Source: Natrialba aegyptia DSM 13077 (GTDB taxonomy: Archaea > Halobacteriota > Halobacteria > Halobacteriales > Natrialbaceae). From it: DNA of 64,000 bases. The stretch is taken from contig NZ_AOIP01000031.1 in assembly GCF_000337535.1 (NCBI RefSeq), forward strand, positions 98,942 through 162,941, read 5' to 3'. The translations under genes and the position numbers were made by a program. The notes under the pieces were generated by a model. It worked only from the letters and a program-made list of their open reading frames with translations. It searched no databases and was not told the DNA's origin. Each line of letters begins with the position of its first letter. The stretch's first letter is position 1. Shown here one piece after another: positions 53,351 to 62,071 of the stretch.

Positions 53351-54298
53351 ATGACGGGTGAATACGACGGAACGATTGCCCGAACGGTCCGCGTGCTCGG
53401 TGCGCCCCTCGATCTCGGTGCGAATCGGCGCGGAGTCGATATGGGACCCTCGGCGATTCGATACGCTGATATCGAGGCTGAACTCGCTGCTGCCGGCGTT
53501 GACTGTACCGACGCCGGCGATCTGGACGTCCCTCGACTCGAGACGAGTTCGGCGGCCAGCCGGGAATCGACGGGGAACGCGAAGTACCTGGACGAGATCG
53601 GGCGCGTAACTGAAACGCTCGCGACCGAGGTCGCCGGGACGATCGACGACGGTGCGGTGCCGCTCGTCCTGGGCGGGGACCACGCGGTCGCGATGGGATC
53701 GATGTTCGGAGCGGCACGGAACGCCGAGGACGGCATCGGGGTCATCTGGTTCGACGCCCACGGCGACTACAACACGCCCGAAACCTCCCCGAGCGGGAAC
53801 GTCCACGGGATGCCGCTCGCTGCGGCTCACGGTCGCGGCGAGTTCGCCGATGTCGAGTGGGCCGAAACCCCGGCTGTGAGCGAGGAAAACACCGTTCTCG
53901 TCGGGATTCGAAGCCTGGACGACGAGGAGCGAGCGGCGCTGCGTGAGAGCGAGGCGACGGTCTTTACCATGCGCGAAATCGACGAACGCGGCATTACCGC
54001 CGTCGTCGAGGATGCACTCGAAATCGCGACCGACGGCGTCGACGGGATTCACGTCAGCCTGGACCTCGACTGGCTCGACCCGACGGTCGTTCCGGGTGTC
54101 GGCACGCCGGTCCGTGGCGGCGTGAACTACCGCGAAGCCCACGCGGCGCTCGAACTCGTCGCCGAGCGCGATCGGGAGGCGGAGTTGCTGCGGTCGATCG
54201 ATGTCGTCGAAGTGAATCCGATCCTCGATCGGGACAACCGGACTGCCGAAGTCGCGGCTGAACTCGCTGCGAGCGCGTTCGGGAAGCGGATTTTGTAG
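53351..54298 (+). CDS. rocF: Arginase
   Basis: A 315-residue arginase that hydrolyses L-arginine to ornithine and urea. Manganese-binding motifs: LVLGGDHAVAMGSMFG, VIWFDAHGDYNTPETSPSGN with NVHG, and HVSLDLDWLDPTVVPGVGTP. The SxGN and NVHG features favour arginase over agmatinase. The C-terminal IDVVEVNPILDRDNRTAE is conserved. It starts at the ATG at 53351, with a TATA-like GATATATG ~115 bp upstream. It sits between an IclR regulator and an ornithine-type aminotransferase. Confidence 0.92.
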   Translation: MTGEYDGTIARTVRVLGAPLDLGANRRGVDMGPSAIRYADIEAELAAAGVDCTDAGDLDVPRLETSSAASRESTGNAKYLDEIGRVTETLATEVAGTIDDGAVPLVLGGDHAVAMGSMFGAARNAEDGIGVIWFDAHGDYNTPETSPSGNVHGMPLAAAHGRGEFADVEWAETPAVSEENTVLVGIRSLDDEERAALRESEATVFTMREIDERGITAVVEDALEIATDGVDGIHVSLDLDWLDPTVVPGVGTPVRGGVNYREAHAALELVAERDREAELLRSIDVVEVNPILDRDNRTAEVAAELAASAFGKRIL

Positions 54299-54383
54299 TC
54301 TCTTCTCCGTTTCTCTGCTTTCCTTGGCTTTTCTACCGTCTTCTCGCGTCGGTTGTGCGTGTTTCGGGTCCAGAATCCACGTG

Positions 54384-54394
54384 TTTTAAGCACC
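54384..54394 (+). promoter_or_regulatory. TATA/promoter element TTTTAAGCACC of the aminotransferase gene
   Basis: TTTTAAG lies about 25-30 nt before the ATG at 54415, as expected for a leaderless transcript. It shares TTAAGCACC with the IclR promoter (52327-52335). This suggests the aminotransferase has its own promoter despite lying 116 bp behind arginase. Confidence 0.4.
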
Positions 54395-54414
54395 CTGGTG
54401 AGTAGAACCAAGGT

Positions 54415-55737
54415 ATGCAACGTGAGACAGCAGTGCCGAATGTAACGCAGTTGCCGGGACCGGTTGCATCCGAGTGGGTCGAGTACCACCAGCAAGCCGC
54501 TGCGACGAGTACGTACGTCTACGACTTCGTCTGGGATAGTACCGCCGACGCCGAGGGCCCCTTCTGTACGGACCCGGACGGCAACGTCCTTCTCGATTTC
54601 ACGAGTCACGTTGCCGCCGCGCCGCTCGGGTACAACAACCCGCTGATCACGGACAAACTCCGCGAGTTCGATCTCGTCGACCCCCTGAAAATTGCTGGGC
54701 AGGACTTCTACGTGAGCACCGGCGGGACGCCCGAGGAGGCCGAGCTGCCGGGACCCGCTCACCTGATGAACAAACTGACCGAGATCACGGCTCACTACGA
54801 CATGGATACCGTCTTCCTTTCGAACTCCGGCGCGGAGGCGGTCGAGAACGCGATCAAGGCGTGTTATGACCACTGCGAGCAGCCGAAGTACGGGCTGACG
54901 TTCGAGGGCGCGTTCCACGGCCGGACCCTCGGCGCGCTCTCGCTGAACCGCTCGAAGTCGGTCCACCGGCGTGACTTCCCCGAACTCAGCGGCATCCACG
55001 ACGTGCCCCACAGTCTCGAGGGCGTCGAACGCCTCCGGGAGAAACTCGATCCCGACCACGGCCACATTCCACCCGAGCAGGTCGCCTTCCTGATCCTCGA
55101 ACCGATCCAGGGCGAGGGCGGCTACCGCGTCCCCGACGGCGAGTTCATGCGCGCGGTCGACGACCTCTGTACCGAACACGACATTCCGATCATCGCCGAC
55201 GAGATCCAGTCCGGCGTCGGTCGCACCGGCAAACTGTGGGCGTCGGATCACTACGAGTTCGAACCGGACGTGATCACGGCCGCGAAGGCGTTGCGCGTCG
55301 GCGCGACGGTCTCCCGATCCGAACTCTTCCCGGACGAGGAGTCGCGACTCTCTTCGACGTGGGGTGCCGGCGATATCATCGCCTCGATGCAGGGGACGCT
55401 CACGCTCGCCGCGATCGAGGAACACGACTTACTCGCCCACGCCGAACAGCAGGGCGAGGCGCTACTCGATCGGCTCGCCGATCTCGAGGCGGCACACGAG
55501 GCCGTCGTCGACGTGCGCGGCCTCGGACTCATGACGGCGGTCGAGTTCGATACGGCGGACCGCCGAGACGACGTCGTGGACGCGGCGCTGCAGCGGGGCT
55601 TGCTCACGCTCGGCTGCGGAACGAAGACGCTTCGATTGCTGCCGCCGCTCGACGTTCGCGATCGCGAACTGGATATTGCAGTCGACCTGCTCGGGGAGGC
55701 CGTTGCTGCGGTCGAGCCTGTTTCGTCGGCGAACTGA
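54415..55737 (+). CDS. Class III aminotransferase (ornithine/4-aminobutyrate type)
   Basis: A 440-residue PLP enzyme: FLSNSGAEAVENAIKACYDH (cofactor phosphate region), FEGAFHGRTLGALSLNRSKS, IADEIQSGVGRTGKLWASDH (Asp contacting the pyridine nitrogen) and PDVITAAKALRVGAT with the Schiff-base Lys. The context of arginase and IclR supports ornithine delta-transamination to glutamate semialdehyde. The family also includes GABA and acetylornithine aminotransferases. Starts at the ATG at 54415. Confidence 0.9.
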   Translation: MQRETAVPNVTQLPGPVASEWVEYHQQAAATSTYVYDFVWDSTADAEGPFCTDPDGNVLLDFTSHVAAAPLGYNNPLITDKLREFDLVDPLKIAGQDFYVSTGGTPEEAELPGPAHLMNKLTEITAHYDMDTVFLSNSGAEAVENAIKACYDHCEQPKYGLTFEGAFHGRTLGALSLNRSKSVHRRDFPELSGIHDVPHSLEGVERLREKLDPDHGHIPPEQVAFLILEPIQGEGGYRVPDGEFMRAVDDLCTEHDIPIIADEIQSGVGRTGKLWASDHYEFEPDVITAAKALRVGATVSRSELFPDEESRLSSTWGAGDIIASMQGTLTLAAIEEHDLLAHAEQQGEALLDRLADLEAAHEAVVDVRGLGLMTAVEFDTADRRDDVVDAALQRGLLTLGCGTKTLRLLPPLDVRDRELDIAVDLLGEAVAAVEPVSSAN

Positions 55738-56376
55738 GACTCAGCGTCGGCGGGTGTCAACAGTCTCATCTGCGACCATTTCGAACCCGATTTGAGCGGT
55801 GAGAGTTCTGCTAGTGCCCGACTCGCTACTCGTCGCGGACTTTTCGAGAGCCATCCAGGACGGGAGAAGTTCCGATATGCCGTTTTGGGCAATTCCATAT
55901 ATCATCATGCACTTCATCATATTTCGTTCAATACGCTATCCGGTCGTTCATGGGGATCGCTCCCGCTAAACGATATATGGGAACGAGTGACACTCACCAC
56001 TGATGAATACATGAGTACAATTGTAAATAACGCAGATGACTTCGACTACTGGGTCAACAGAGCCGTGCGTGTACGAGCGGTAACACTGAGAGACGGAACC
56101 AATTTCGGCACAGTCGGATAACCGAATACATGGCAGTACACAGTTGACAGCCGGTCTGCTTCGGAGAAGAAGTCATTCCCACTCGAGTTCGAATCCGACT
56201 CTCTCGGAAGAATATTTCCTTATGAATCCCACGTCCGGTATTGGAGAGAGGCTACCAATTCGACTCACTAGTCGTCGATTACCCTGAAAACAGGCACATC
56301 ATTGACGCCGGGGCTGCCGAAATACTATCCGGTACAACCGAAACACTTCTGTGGATCGTCCGTCGTAGTCGTCGTC
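55738..56376. other. Intergenic region, AT-richer, possible decayed genes
   Basis: About 640 bp between the aminotransferase and the second IclR gene. A plus-strand ORF (55792-56121) has a weak GTG start and no family features. Around 56241-56360 the frame HIIDAGAAEILSGTTETLLW vaguely resembles the C-terminal end of acyl-CoA dehydrogenases and could be a remnant. A GTTCGAATCC at about 56175 is not part of a tRNA. Confidence 0.35.
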
Positions 56377-57126
56377 ATGACAAACACCCCCAACCGGTCC
56401 GTCGAACGGGCCTTCAGGATCGTCGACGAACTCTCGGAAAACGGCGGCGGCCGAGCCTCCGAACTCGCGGCGCGACTCGAGATGCCGGTGAGTACCGTCC
56501 ACGACTACCTGCAGGCGCTCGTCGAAACGGGGTACGTGACCGCCGAGGACAAGGAGTATCGGACCTCGACGCGATTTCTCGAGGTCGGCCACCGCCAGCG
56601 CCACCGGCTGGAGGTCGTCAAGGCCGTCCGCGACGAACTCGCGACCGTCGCCGACGAGACCGGCGAACACGTGACGCTGCTGATCGAGGAGCACGATCAG
56701 GCGGTGATCCTCGCCGTTCAAGAAGGGCCGGATGCGATCAACCTGTTCGCCTACCCCGGCGCGCGGATGCCGCTTCACGCGACGGCACCCGGCAAGGCGA
56801 TGCTGGCTCACATGGACGACGGGCGCGTCGCTGAACTCGTCGATCAGGGGCTCGTCGAAGTAACGTCCCGGACGGTAACCGACCCCGACGTACTGCTCGA
56901 GCAACTCGAGACGGTCCGACAGCGGGGCTACGCGGTCGACGAGGGCGAGCGCATCGCCGGGATGGTCTGCATCGCAGCGCCGGTGCTCGACAAGCGCGAG
57001 CAGATTCAGGGTGCGATCTGCGTCTGCGGTCCGGAGAGTCGCCTCGGCGAGACGCGCCGTGAGGAAATCGCGGAAGTCGTCCAGCGCGCAGCGAACGTGA
57101 CGCAGGTGAATCTGGATTACGTTTGA
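56377..57126 (+). CDS. IclR family transcriptional regulator (acyl-CoA locus)
   Basis: 249 residues from the ATG at 56377. The winged helix is at residues ~5-70 (VERAFRIVDELSENGGGRAS, LEMPVSTVHDYLQALVETGY). The effector domain follows (HVTLLIEEHDQAVILAVQEG, MPLHATAPGKAMLAHMDDG, MVCIAAPVLDKREQIQGAIC). It lies next to enoyl-CoA hydratase and acyl-CoA dehydrogenase genes and probably senses an intermediate of that pathway. The stop is 9 bp from the end of the convergent hydratase gene. Confidence 0.92.
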   Translation: MTNTPNRSVERAFRIVDELSENGGGRASELAARLEMPVSTVHDYLQALVETGYVTAEDKEYRTSTRFLEVGHRQRHRLEVVKAVRDELATVADETGEHVTLLIEEHDQAVILAVQEGPDAINLFAYPGARMPLHATAPGKAMLAHMDDGRVAELVDQGLVEVTSRTVTDPDVLLEQLETVRQRGYAVDEGERIAGMVCIAAPVLDKREQIQGAICVCGPESRLGETRREEIAEVVQRAANVTQVNLDYV

Positions 57127-57135
57127 GCGACCTCG

Positions 57136-57924
57136 TTAGCGGCCGACGAATTCGGGGTCATCATCGCCGAAGAAGGCGTCGAGTCCGCGCCGGTAGTCCT
57201 CCGTTCGGGCCGCCGCGGCGATCGCGTCGGTCTCGGCCGCGAGCTGGGCCTCGAGTTCGCGACCGTAGCTCTCGGTCAGGAGTCGGCTCGCGGATCCGAG
57301 CGCCTGGGTCGGCCCTGCCGCCAACTCGTTCGCGAGTTCAGCAACGTGCGCATCGAACTCGTCGGTGGGGGCGACCTCGGTCGCGAGCCCCAGGTCGACG
57401 GCTTCCTCGGGGCCAATCGGCCGGTCTCGAAGGACGATTTCCTTCGCGTTTCGGAGGCCGACGAGTCGCGGGAGGAAGAAGGTCGAGCCGCCGTCGCCGG
57501 TCAGCCCGATACCGGGGTAGGCAAAGCGCAGGGTTGTGTCTTCGCCGAGGATGAGCAGGTCGGGCATCAGCGCGAGGCTGAAGCCGATTCCGGCGGCGAT
57601 ACCGTTGACGGCACCGACGACGGGCGTTTCGGACTGGTGGAACTGGACGATCGCCTCGTGGGCGCGGCCGGCGAGTTCGCGGAGGCGCGCGGCGTCGGTC
57701 TCGTTGCCCTCGAGGTGGGTGAGATCGGCACCGGAACCGAAGAACTGGCCGGCGTGGGTCAGCACGATACAGCGCGTCTCCCGGTCCTCGCCGAGGGTCG
57801 TCGCGACCGAGATCAGTTCGTCGGCCATCTCGAGGGTGAGCGAGTTCCGCCCGGCCGCGCTGTCGAGCGTCACCGTCGCCACGCCGTCGTCGTGATTGAC
57901 GGCAAGGTTTTCGTAGTCAGTCAT
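57136..57924 (-). CDS. Enoyl-CoA hydratase/isomerase family protein
   Basis: A 262-residue crotonase-fold protein: AGRNSLTLEMADELISVATT, VLTHAGQFFGSGADLTHLEG (first oxyanion-hole region), VVGAVNGIAAGIGFSLALMP (second oxyanion-hole Gly) and RFAYPGIGLTGDGGSTFFLP. The catalytic Glu pair of true hydratases is not clearly present, and the ...GLTGDGGS... block is common in PaaG-like isomerases. It is convergent with the IclR gene. Confidence 0.9.
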   Translation of the reverse strand: MTDYENLAVNHDDGVATVTLDSAAGRNSLTLEMADELISVATTLGEDRETRCIVLTHAGQFFGSGADLTHLEGNETDAARLRELAGRAHEAIVQFHQSETPVVGAVNGIAAGIGFSLALMPDLLILGEDTTLRFAYPGIGLTGDGGSTFFLPRLVGLRNAKEIVLRDRPIGPEEAVDLGLATEVAPTDEFDAHVAELANELAAGPTQALGSASRLLTESYGRELEAQLAAETDAIAAAARTEDYRRGLDAFFGDDDPEFVGR

Positions 57925-58126
57925 GTCAGTCAGCGATTCGTGACGGTGGTGGTTAACTGTTATCGTCCGTCGAGCGCGGCACCCAGCTGCTACCGTGAGT
58001 GTTGAGCGGCGGTGATTCGAGCCGGATCTGTTTCCGACTCTCCCGGAAACAAGGCATAGCGGTCGGTCCGATGGTTCGTTTCCTGAAAATCGGACACTTT
58101 AGTATCCCGCTCACGAATATTCGGCC

Positions 58127-59254
58127 ATGGAACTGACGAGCGAACAGGAACTCGTTCGGGATACCGTTCGAGAGTTCGTCGAAAACGAGGTCGGGACCGA
58201 CGTCCGCGAAGCCGACGAGACCCAGACGTTCCCCGAAGACGTGTGGGACGGGCTGGCCGAACTCGACCTGACGGGGCTTACGGTCCCCGAGGAGTTCGGC
58301 GGCATGGACGTCGACGAAGTGACCTACAGCATCGTCAACGAAGAACTCGCCTACGGCCACCTCGCGGTGGCGACGGCGCTGTCGGTCCACTGTCTCGCAA
58401 CGTCGTGCATCCGCGAGTTCGGGTCCGAGAGTCACCGGGAGGAGTGGCTCCCCGAGATGGTCTCGGGTCGGCCCGTCGGCGCGTTCGCCCTGTCGGAACC
58501 CGACGCCGGCTCGAACCCGGCGGAGATGACGACGGAGGCCGTCCGCGAGGGCGACGAGTACGTCATCAACGGCAAGAAACAGTGGATCACGAACGGGGAG
58601 CGGGCGGGCGTGGTCGTGCTGTTCGCGAAGACGGACCGGGACGATCCCGAGACGGTCACCCAGTTCCTGATCCCGAAGGATGTCGACGGACTCGAGGTCG
58701 GCAAGAAGGAGGACAAACTGGGCCTGCGAGCGAGCGATACGACGACGCTCATCTTCGACGACGTGCGGATTCCGGCCGAGAATCGGCTGACCGAGGTCGG
58801 ATCGGGACTCAAGGCCGCCTTTTCGATCCTGACCGGCGGCCGAATTGCGATCGCGAGCCAGGCGGTCGGCGTGGCGCAGGCGGCGCTCGACGCTGCGGTC
58901 GCGTACGCGAACGAACGCGAGCAGTTCGGCCAACCGATCATCGAGCACCAGGCGGTCGGCCACAAGCTCGCGGATATGCAAACCGACGTGCAGGCCGCTC
59001 GCCTGCTCACGCGGGACGCCGCGCGGAAAAACGAGGACGGCGTCGATCCGACGGCCGCGGCCATGGCCAAGTACTTCGCCAGCGAGGCGGCCGTCGACGT
59101 GGCCAACGAGGCCGTCCAGGTCCACGGCGGCTACGGCTACACCAAGGACTTCGACGTCGAACGCTACTACCGCGACGCGAAGATCACGACGATCTACGAG
59201 GGCACCAGCGAAATTCAGAAGAAGATCATCGCGCGCGAGCTGAAGTCGCGCTGA
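58127..59254 (+). CDS. Acyl-CoA dehydrogenase
   Basis: A 375-residue flavoprotein that introduces a 2,3-double bond into acyl-CoA and passes electrons to ETF. Signature blocks: FALSEPDAGSNPAEMTTEAV, YVINGKKQWITNGERAGVVV, AYANEREQFGQPIIEHQAVG, VQVHGGYGYTKDFDVERYYR, and RDAKITTIYEGTSEIQKKII with the catalytic Glu. Chain-length and branch specificity cannot be read from this. It stands between convergent and divergent acyl-CoA genes. Confidence 0.95.
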   Translation: MELTSEQELVRDTVREFVENEVGTDVREADETQTFPEDVWDGLAELDLTGLTVPEEFGGMDVDEVTYSIVNEELAYGHLAVATALSVHCLATSCIREFGSESHREEWLPEMVSGRPVGAFALSEPDAGSNPAEMTTEAVREGDEYVINGKKQWITNGERAGVVVLFAKTDRDDPETVTQFLIPKDVDGLEVGKKEDKLGLRASDTTTLIFDDVRIPAENRLTEVGSGLKAAFSILTGGRIAIASQAVGVAQAALDAAVAYANEREQFGQPIIEHQAVGHKLADMQTDVQAARLLTRDAARKNEDGVDPTAAAMAKYFASEAAVDVANEAVQVHGGYGYTKDFDVERYYRDAKITTIYEGTSEIQKKIIARELKSR

Positions 59255-59286
59255 GTTGCGCCGCTTTTACGGTTGCAGCGGCTCTC

Positions 59287-60147
59287 TCAGTCGTACTCGT
59301 AGAAGCCTTGTCCCGCTTTCTTGCCCAGCTCGCCCGCCTCGACCTTGCGCTTCAAGAGGTAGGCCGGCTGGTACCGATCACCGAGTTCATCGTGCAGCGT
59401 CTCCGAGGCGTGCAGGCAGATGTCCAGGCCGATGTGGTCGGCCAGGGTGAGCGGGCCCATCGGGACGTTCGTCCCGAGTTCCATCCCCGCGTCGATGTCC
59501 TCCTTCGTGGCCACGCCCTCGTCGTAGGCCCGGATACCCTCGTTGATCCAGGGCATCAGAATGCGGTTCGTGACGAAGCCGGGCTTGTCGTCCGATTCCC
59601 ACGTCGTCTTCCCGAGGTCCTCGGCGAACTCGTGGGCCAGGCTGAGGGCCTCGTCGCTCGTCTTCTCGCCGACGACGACCTCGACGCCCTCCATGATCGG
59701 GACGGGATTCATGAAGTGCAGGCCGACGACTCGCGCCGGCCGGTCGGTCGCGCTCGCGATCGAGGTGATCGAGATCGTGCTCGTGTTCGTCGCCAGCAGC
59801 GTCTCGGCACCGACGATGTCGTCGAGTTCGGCGAAGATCTCGCGTTTCACGTCGAGGTCCTCGAGCGCCGCCTCGACGACGAGGTCGCAGTCAGCGAGGT
59901 CGTCGAGGTCGGTCGTGCCCTCGATTCGGTCGCGGATCACGTGGGGGTCGTCCGGGAGGGCGTCCCGGTCGTCGAGGCGGCCGAGGCTCTCGTCGATCGA
60001 GTCGAAGCCGCTGTCGACGAACTCCCGTTCGATGTCGCGCATGACGACCTCGTAGCCGTTCGTCGCGGCGACCTGTGCGATGCCGTTGCCCATCGTCCCC
60101 GCGCCGACGACGCCGACGCGGTCTACCGTCTCCGGGGTCCGGTGCAT
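59287..60147 (-). CDS. 3-hydroxyacyl-CoA dehydrogenase
   Basis: A 286-residue NAD-dependent dehydrogenase (3-hydroxybutyryl-CoA type). The Rossmann motif is VGVVGAGTMGNGIAQVAATN. The catalytic His lies in VVGLHFMNPVPIMEGVEVVV, with DKPGFVTNRILMPWINEGI, and the C-terminal domain has GPLTLADHIGLDICLHASET. It catalyses the second oxidation of beta-oxidation. It is followed at 60228 by the acyl-CoA synthetase on the same strand, giving a two-gene unit (synthetase first, 80-bp gap). Confidence 0.95.
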   Translation of the reverse strand: MHRTPETVDRVGVVGAGTMGNGIAQVAATNGYEVVMRDIEREFVDSGFDSIDESLGRLDDRDALPDDPHVIRDRIEGTTDLDDLADCDLVVEAALEDLDVKREIFAELDDIVGAETLLATNTSTISITSIASATDRPARVVGLHFMNPVPIMEGVEVVVGEKTSDEALSLAHEFAEDLGKTTWESDDKPGFVTNRILMPWINEGIRAYDEGVATKEDIDAGMELGTNVPMGPLTLADHIGLDICLHASETLHDELGDRYQPAYLLKRKVEAGELGKKAGQGFYEYD

Positions 60148-60227
60148 ACGCAGTCTCTGCTGTCACGAGCAGTATAAGTGTGCCGACTCGCCGGCTGAGC
60201 GAATCGACCGCGCGAACGCGAGGGAAG

Positions 60228-61880
60228 TTAGCCGTGCTGTGCCTGTTCCTGCTCGCGGAGTTCGATCCGCCGAATCTTCCCGCTCGAGGTTTTCGGCAAC
60301 TCGTCGGTGAACTCGATCCGGCGGGGGTACTTGTAGGGAGCCGTCTCCGCTTTCATGAACGCCTGTAGCTCATCCGTGAGCTCCACGCTGCCCTCGTAGC
60401 CGTCGGCGAGGATCACGTAGGCTTTGACGACGCTCCCGCGCTCCTCGTGCGGACTCCCGACGACGGCCGCCTCGGCGACCGCGTCGTGGCTGACGAGTGC
60501 GTCCTCGACTTCGAAGGGACCGATCCGGTAGCCCGAGGAGATGATGATGTCGTCGGCTCGTCCCTCGAAGAAGAAGTAGCCCTCTTCGTCCCGTCTCGCG
60601 AGGTCGCCCGTCCGATAGAACTCGCCCGAGAGCTTCTGCTCGTCCAGATGGGGTTTCTCGTAGTAGCCGTCGAAGATCGCCGGCGAGTCGACGGGCACTG
60701 CGATTTCGCCGATTTCGCCCGCCTCGACTTCCTCCTCGTCGTCGACATCGATGATGGTCGCGCCGACGTCCGGCGTCGGCTTCCCCATGCTGCCGGGCTT
60801 GACATCGATCCCCGGATAGTTCGACACGAGCGCGACCGTCTCGGTCTGGCCGTAGCCGTCGCGCGGGGTCACCCCCCAGGCGTCCTCGATGCGCTCCATC
60901 GGCTCCCGATTGAGCGGTTCGCCCGCCGAAAGCGCATCGCGCACCTGGACGTCGTAGGCGTCGAGGTCCGCATTGGCCAGCATTCGGTACTGCGTCGGAA
61001 CGGCACAGAGCTTCGTGACGCCCTCGGTTTCGAGCAGTTCGAGGAACGTCTCGGGCTTGAACTCGCCGTCGTAGATGAGCTGGGTCGCGCCGGTCGTCAG
61101 CCCGACGCCGACCGGGCTCCAGAACCACTTCGCCCAGCCCGTTCCGGTCGTCGCCCACAGGAGTTCATCCGCGAGTTCGGTCTCGTCATCGATGTTCCAC
61201 CAGTGGGGCGCGTTGACCCGATTGAAGCAGTACATCCAGCGGTGTTTGTGCAGGACGGGCTTTGGCTTGCCCGTCGTCCCGCTCGTGTAGTTGATCGACA
61301 TCGGGTCTTCGGCACCGAGGTCGGGACCGTCGTAGTCGGTCGGCTGGTCGGCGAGGACCGCCTGGACGGTGGTCCAGTGAGCGTCGTTCTCGCTCTCTCC
61401 GTCATGCTCATCTGCGAGCGCAGCGTCGTCTCCGTCCAGCACGATCACCCGCTCGATCGGCGTCTTCGAGAGCACCGGCTCGACCATGTCGGTCAGCGAC
61501 TCGTGGACGACGATCGTCGTCGCGTCGCAGTCGGTCGCCCTGAACTCGATGTCGTTCGCCCGCAGCATCGACGAGCAGGGGACCAACAGTGCGCCCGTCG
61601 CCAGCGCGCCGAGTTGGATCGCGAACGCGTCCGGATGGCGCGGGAACAGGTGCATCACTCGGTCGTCCTTCTCAACCCCGAGTTCAGCGAGCCCGTTTGC
61701 AAACCGGTTCATGTCGTCTCGAAGGTCGGCGTACGTTCGTTCGCTTTGCGCGCCCGTCGCATCGCGGAAGTGAACGGCGACGCGGTCGCCGAACGACTGG
61801 GCGTGCTCGGCAACGCGCGCCGTGACTGTGTATGACTCGGGAATCTCCCATCCGTCCGCCGCGGTCGTATCGGTCGCCAT
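60228..61880 (-). CDS. Acyl-CoA synthetase (AMP-forming, medium-chain type)
   Basis: A 550-residue adenylate-forming enzyme. The P-loop-like motif is NYTSGTTGKPKPVLHKHRW. The MACS-type TTGTGWAKWFWSPVGVGLTT, the YGQTE motif (DGYGQTETVALVSNYPGI), TGDLARRDEEGYFFFEGRAD and PKTSSGKIRRIELR with the catalytic Lys are present. It activates a medium-chain or branched fatty acid. A TATA-like CATAAAG lies upstream of the ATG at 61880. Confidence 0.93.
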   Translation of the reverse strand: MATDTTAADGWEIPESYTVTARVAEHAQSFGDRVAVHFRDATGAQSERTYADLRDDMNRFANGLAELGVEKDDRVMHLFPRHPDAFAIQLGALATGALLVPCSSMLRANDIEFRATDCDATTIVVHESLTDMVEPVLSKTPIERVIVLDGDDAALADEHDGESENDAHWTTVQAVLADQPTDYDGPDLGAEDPMSINYTSGTTGKPKPVLHKHRWMYCFNRVNAPHWWNIDDETELADELLWATTGTGWAKWFWSPVGVGLTTGATQLIYDGEFKPETFLELLETEGVTKLCAVPTQYRMLANADLDAYDVQVRDALSAGEPLNREPMERIEDAWGVTPRDGYGQTETVALVSNYPGIDVKPGSMGKPTPDVGATIIDVDDEEEVEAGEIGEIAVPVDSPAIFDGYYEKPHLDEQKLSGEFYRTGDLARRDEEGYFFFEGRADDIIISSGYRIGPFEVEDALVSHDAVAEAAVVGSPHEERGSVVKAYVILADGYEGSVELTDELQAFMKAETAPYKYPRRIEFTDELPKTSSGKIRRIELREQEQAQHG

Positions 61881-61928
61881 GGACAGTAGGTATCACACCA
61901 CATGTCTTTATGGTTTCGACACCGATTT

Positions 61929-61982
61929 CGAGCCGGTCCGATTCGGCTCGTCCTCGCCCTCGGTCGAAACCTCGGTCGAAAC
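61929..61982. repeat. Inverted repeat and 12-bp tandem repeat between divergent acyl-CoA genes
   Basis: CGAGCCG-N8-CGGCTCG (61929-61950) is followed by two adjacent copies of CTCGGTCGAAAC (61959-61970, 61971-61982). The block sits in the 191-bp divergent promoter region between the acyl-CoA synthetase and the mutase genes. It may be an operator for the IclR regulator at 56377 or another factor. Confidence 0.4.
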
Positions 61983-62071
61983 GGTCCGAGATGGCCGTCT
62001 CCACCGCCGGCGGACGACCGTTCAACGAGTAACAACAAGACTTTAGATTCCTGCCAGACATATCCTCACTA

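Noticed and set aside
55792..56121. 109-residue ORF after the aminotransferase
   Set aside because: Weak start, no family features, and composition changes midway. Treated as intergenic.
56170..56190. GAGTTCGAATCCGA, like a tRNA T-loop
   Set aside because: The stem is imperfect and no cloverleaf could be drawn upstream.
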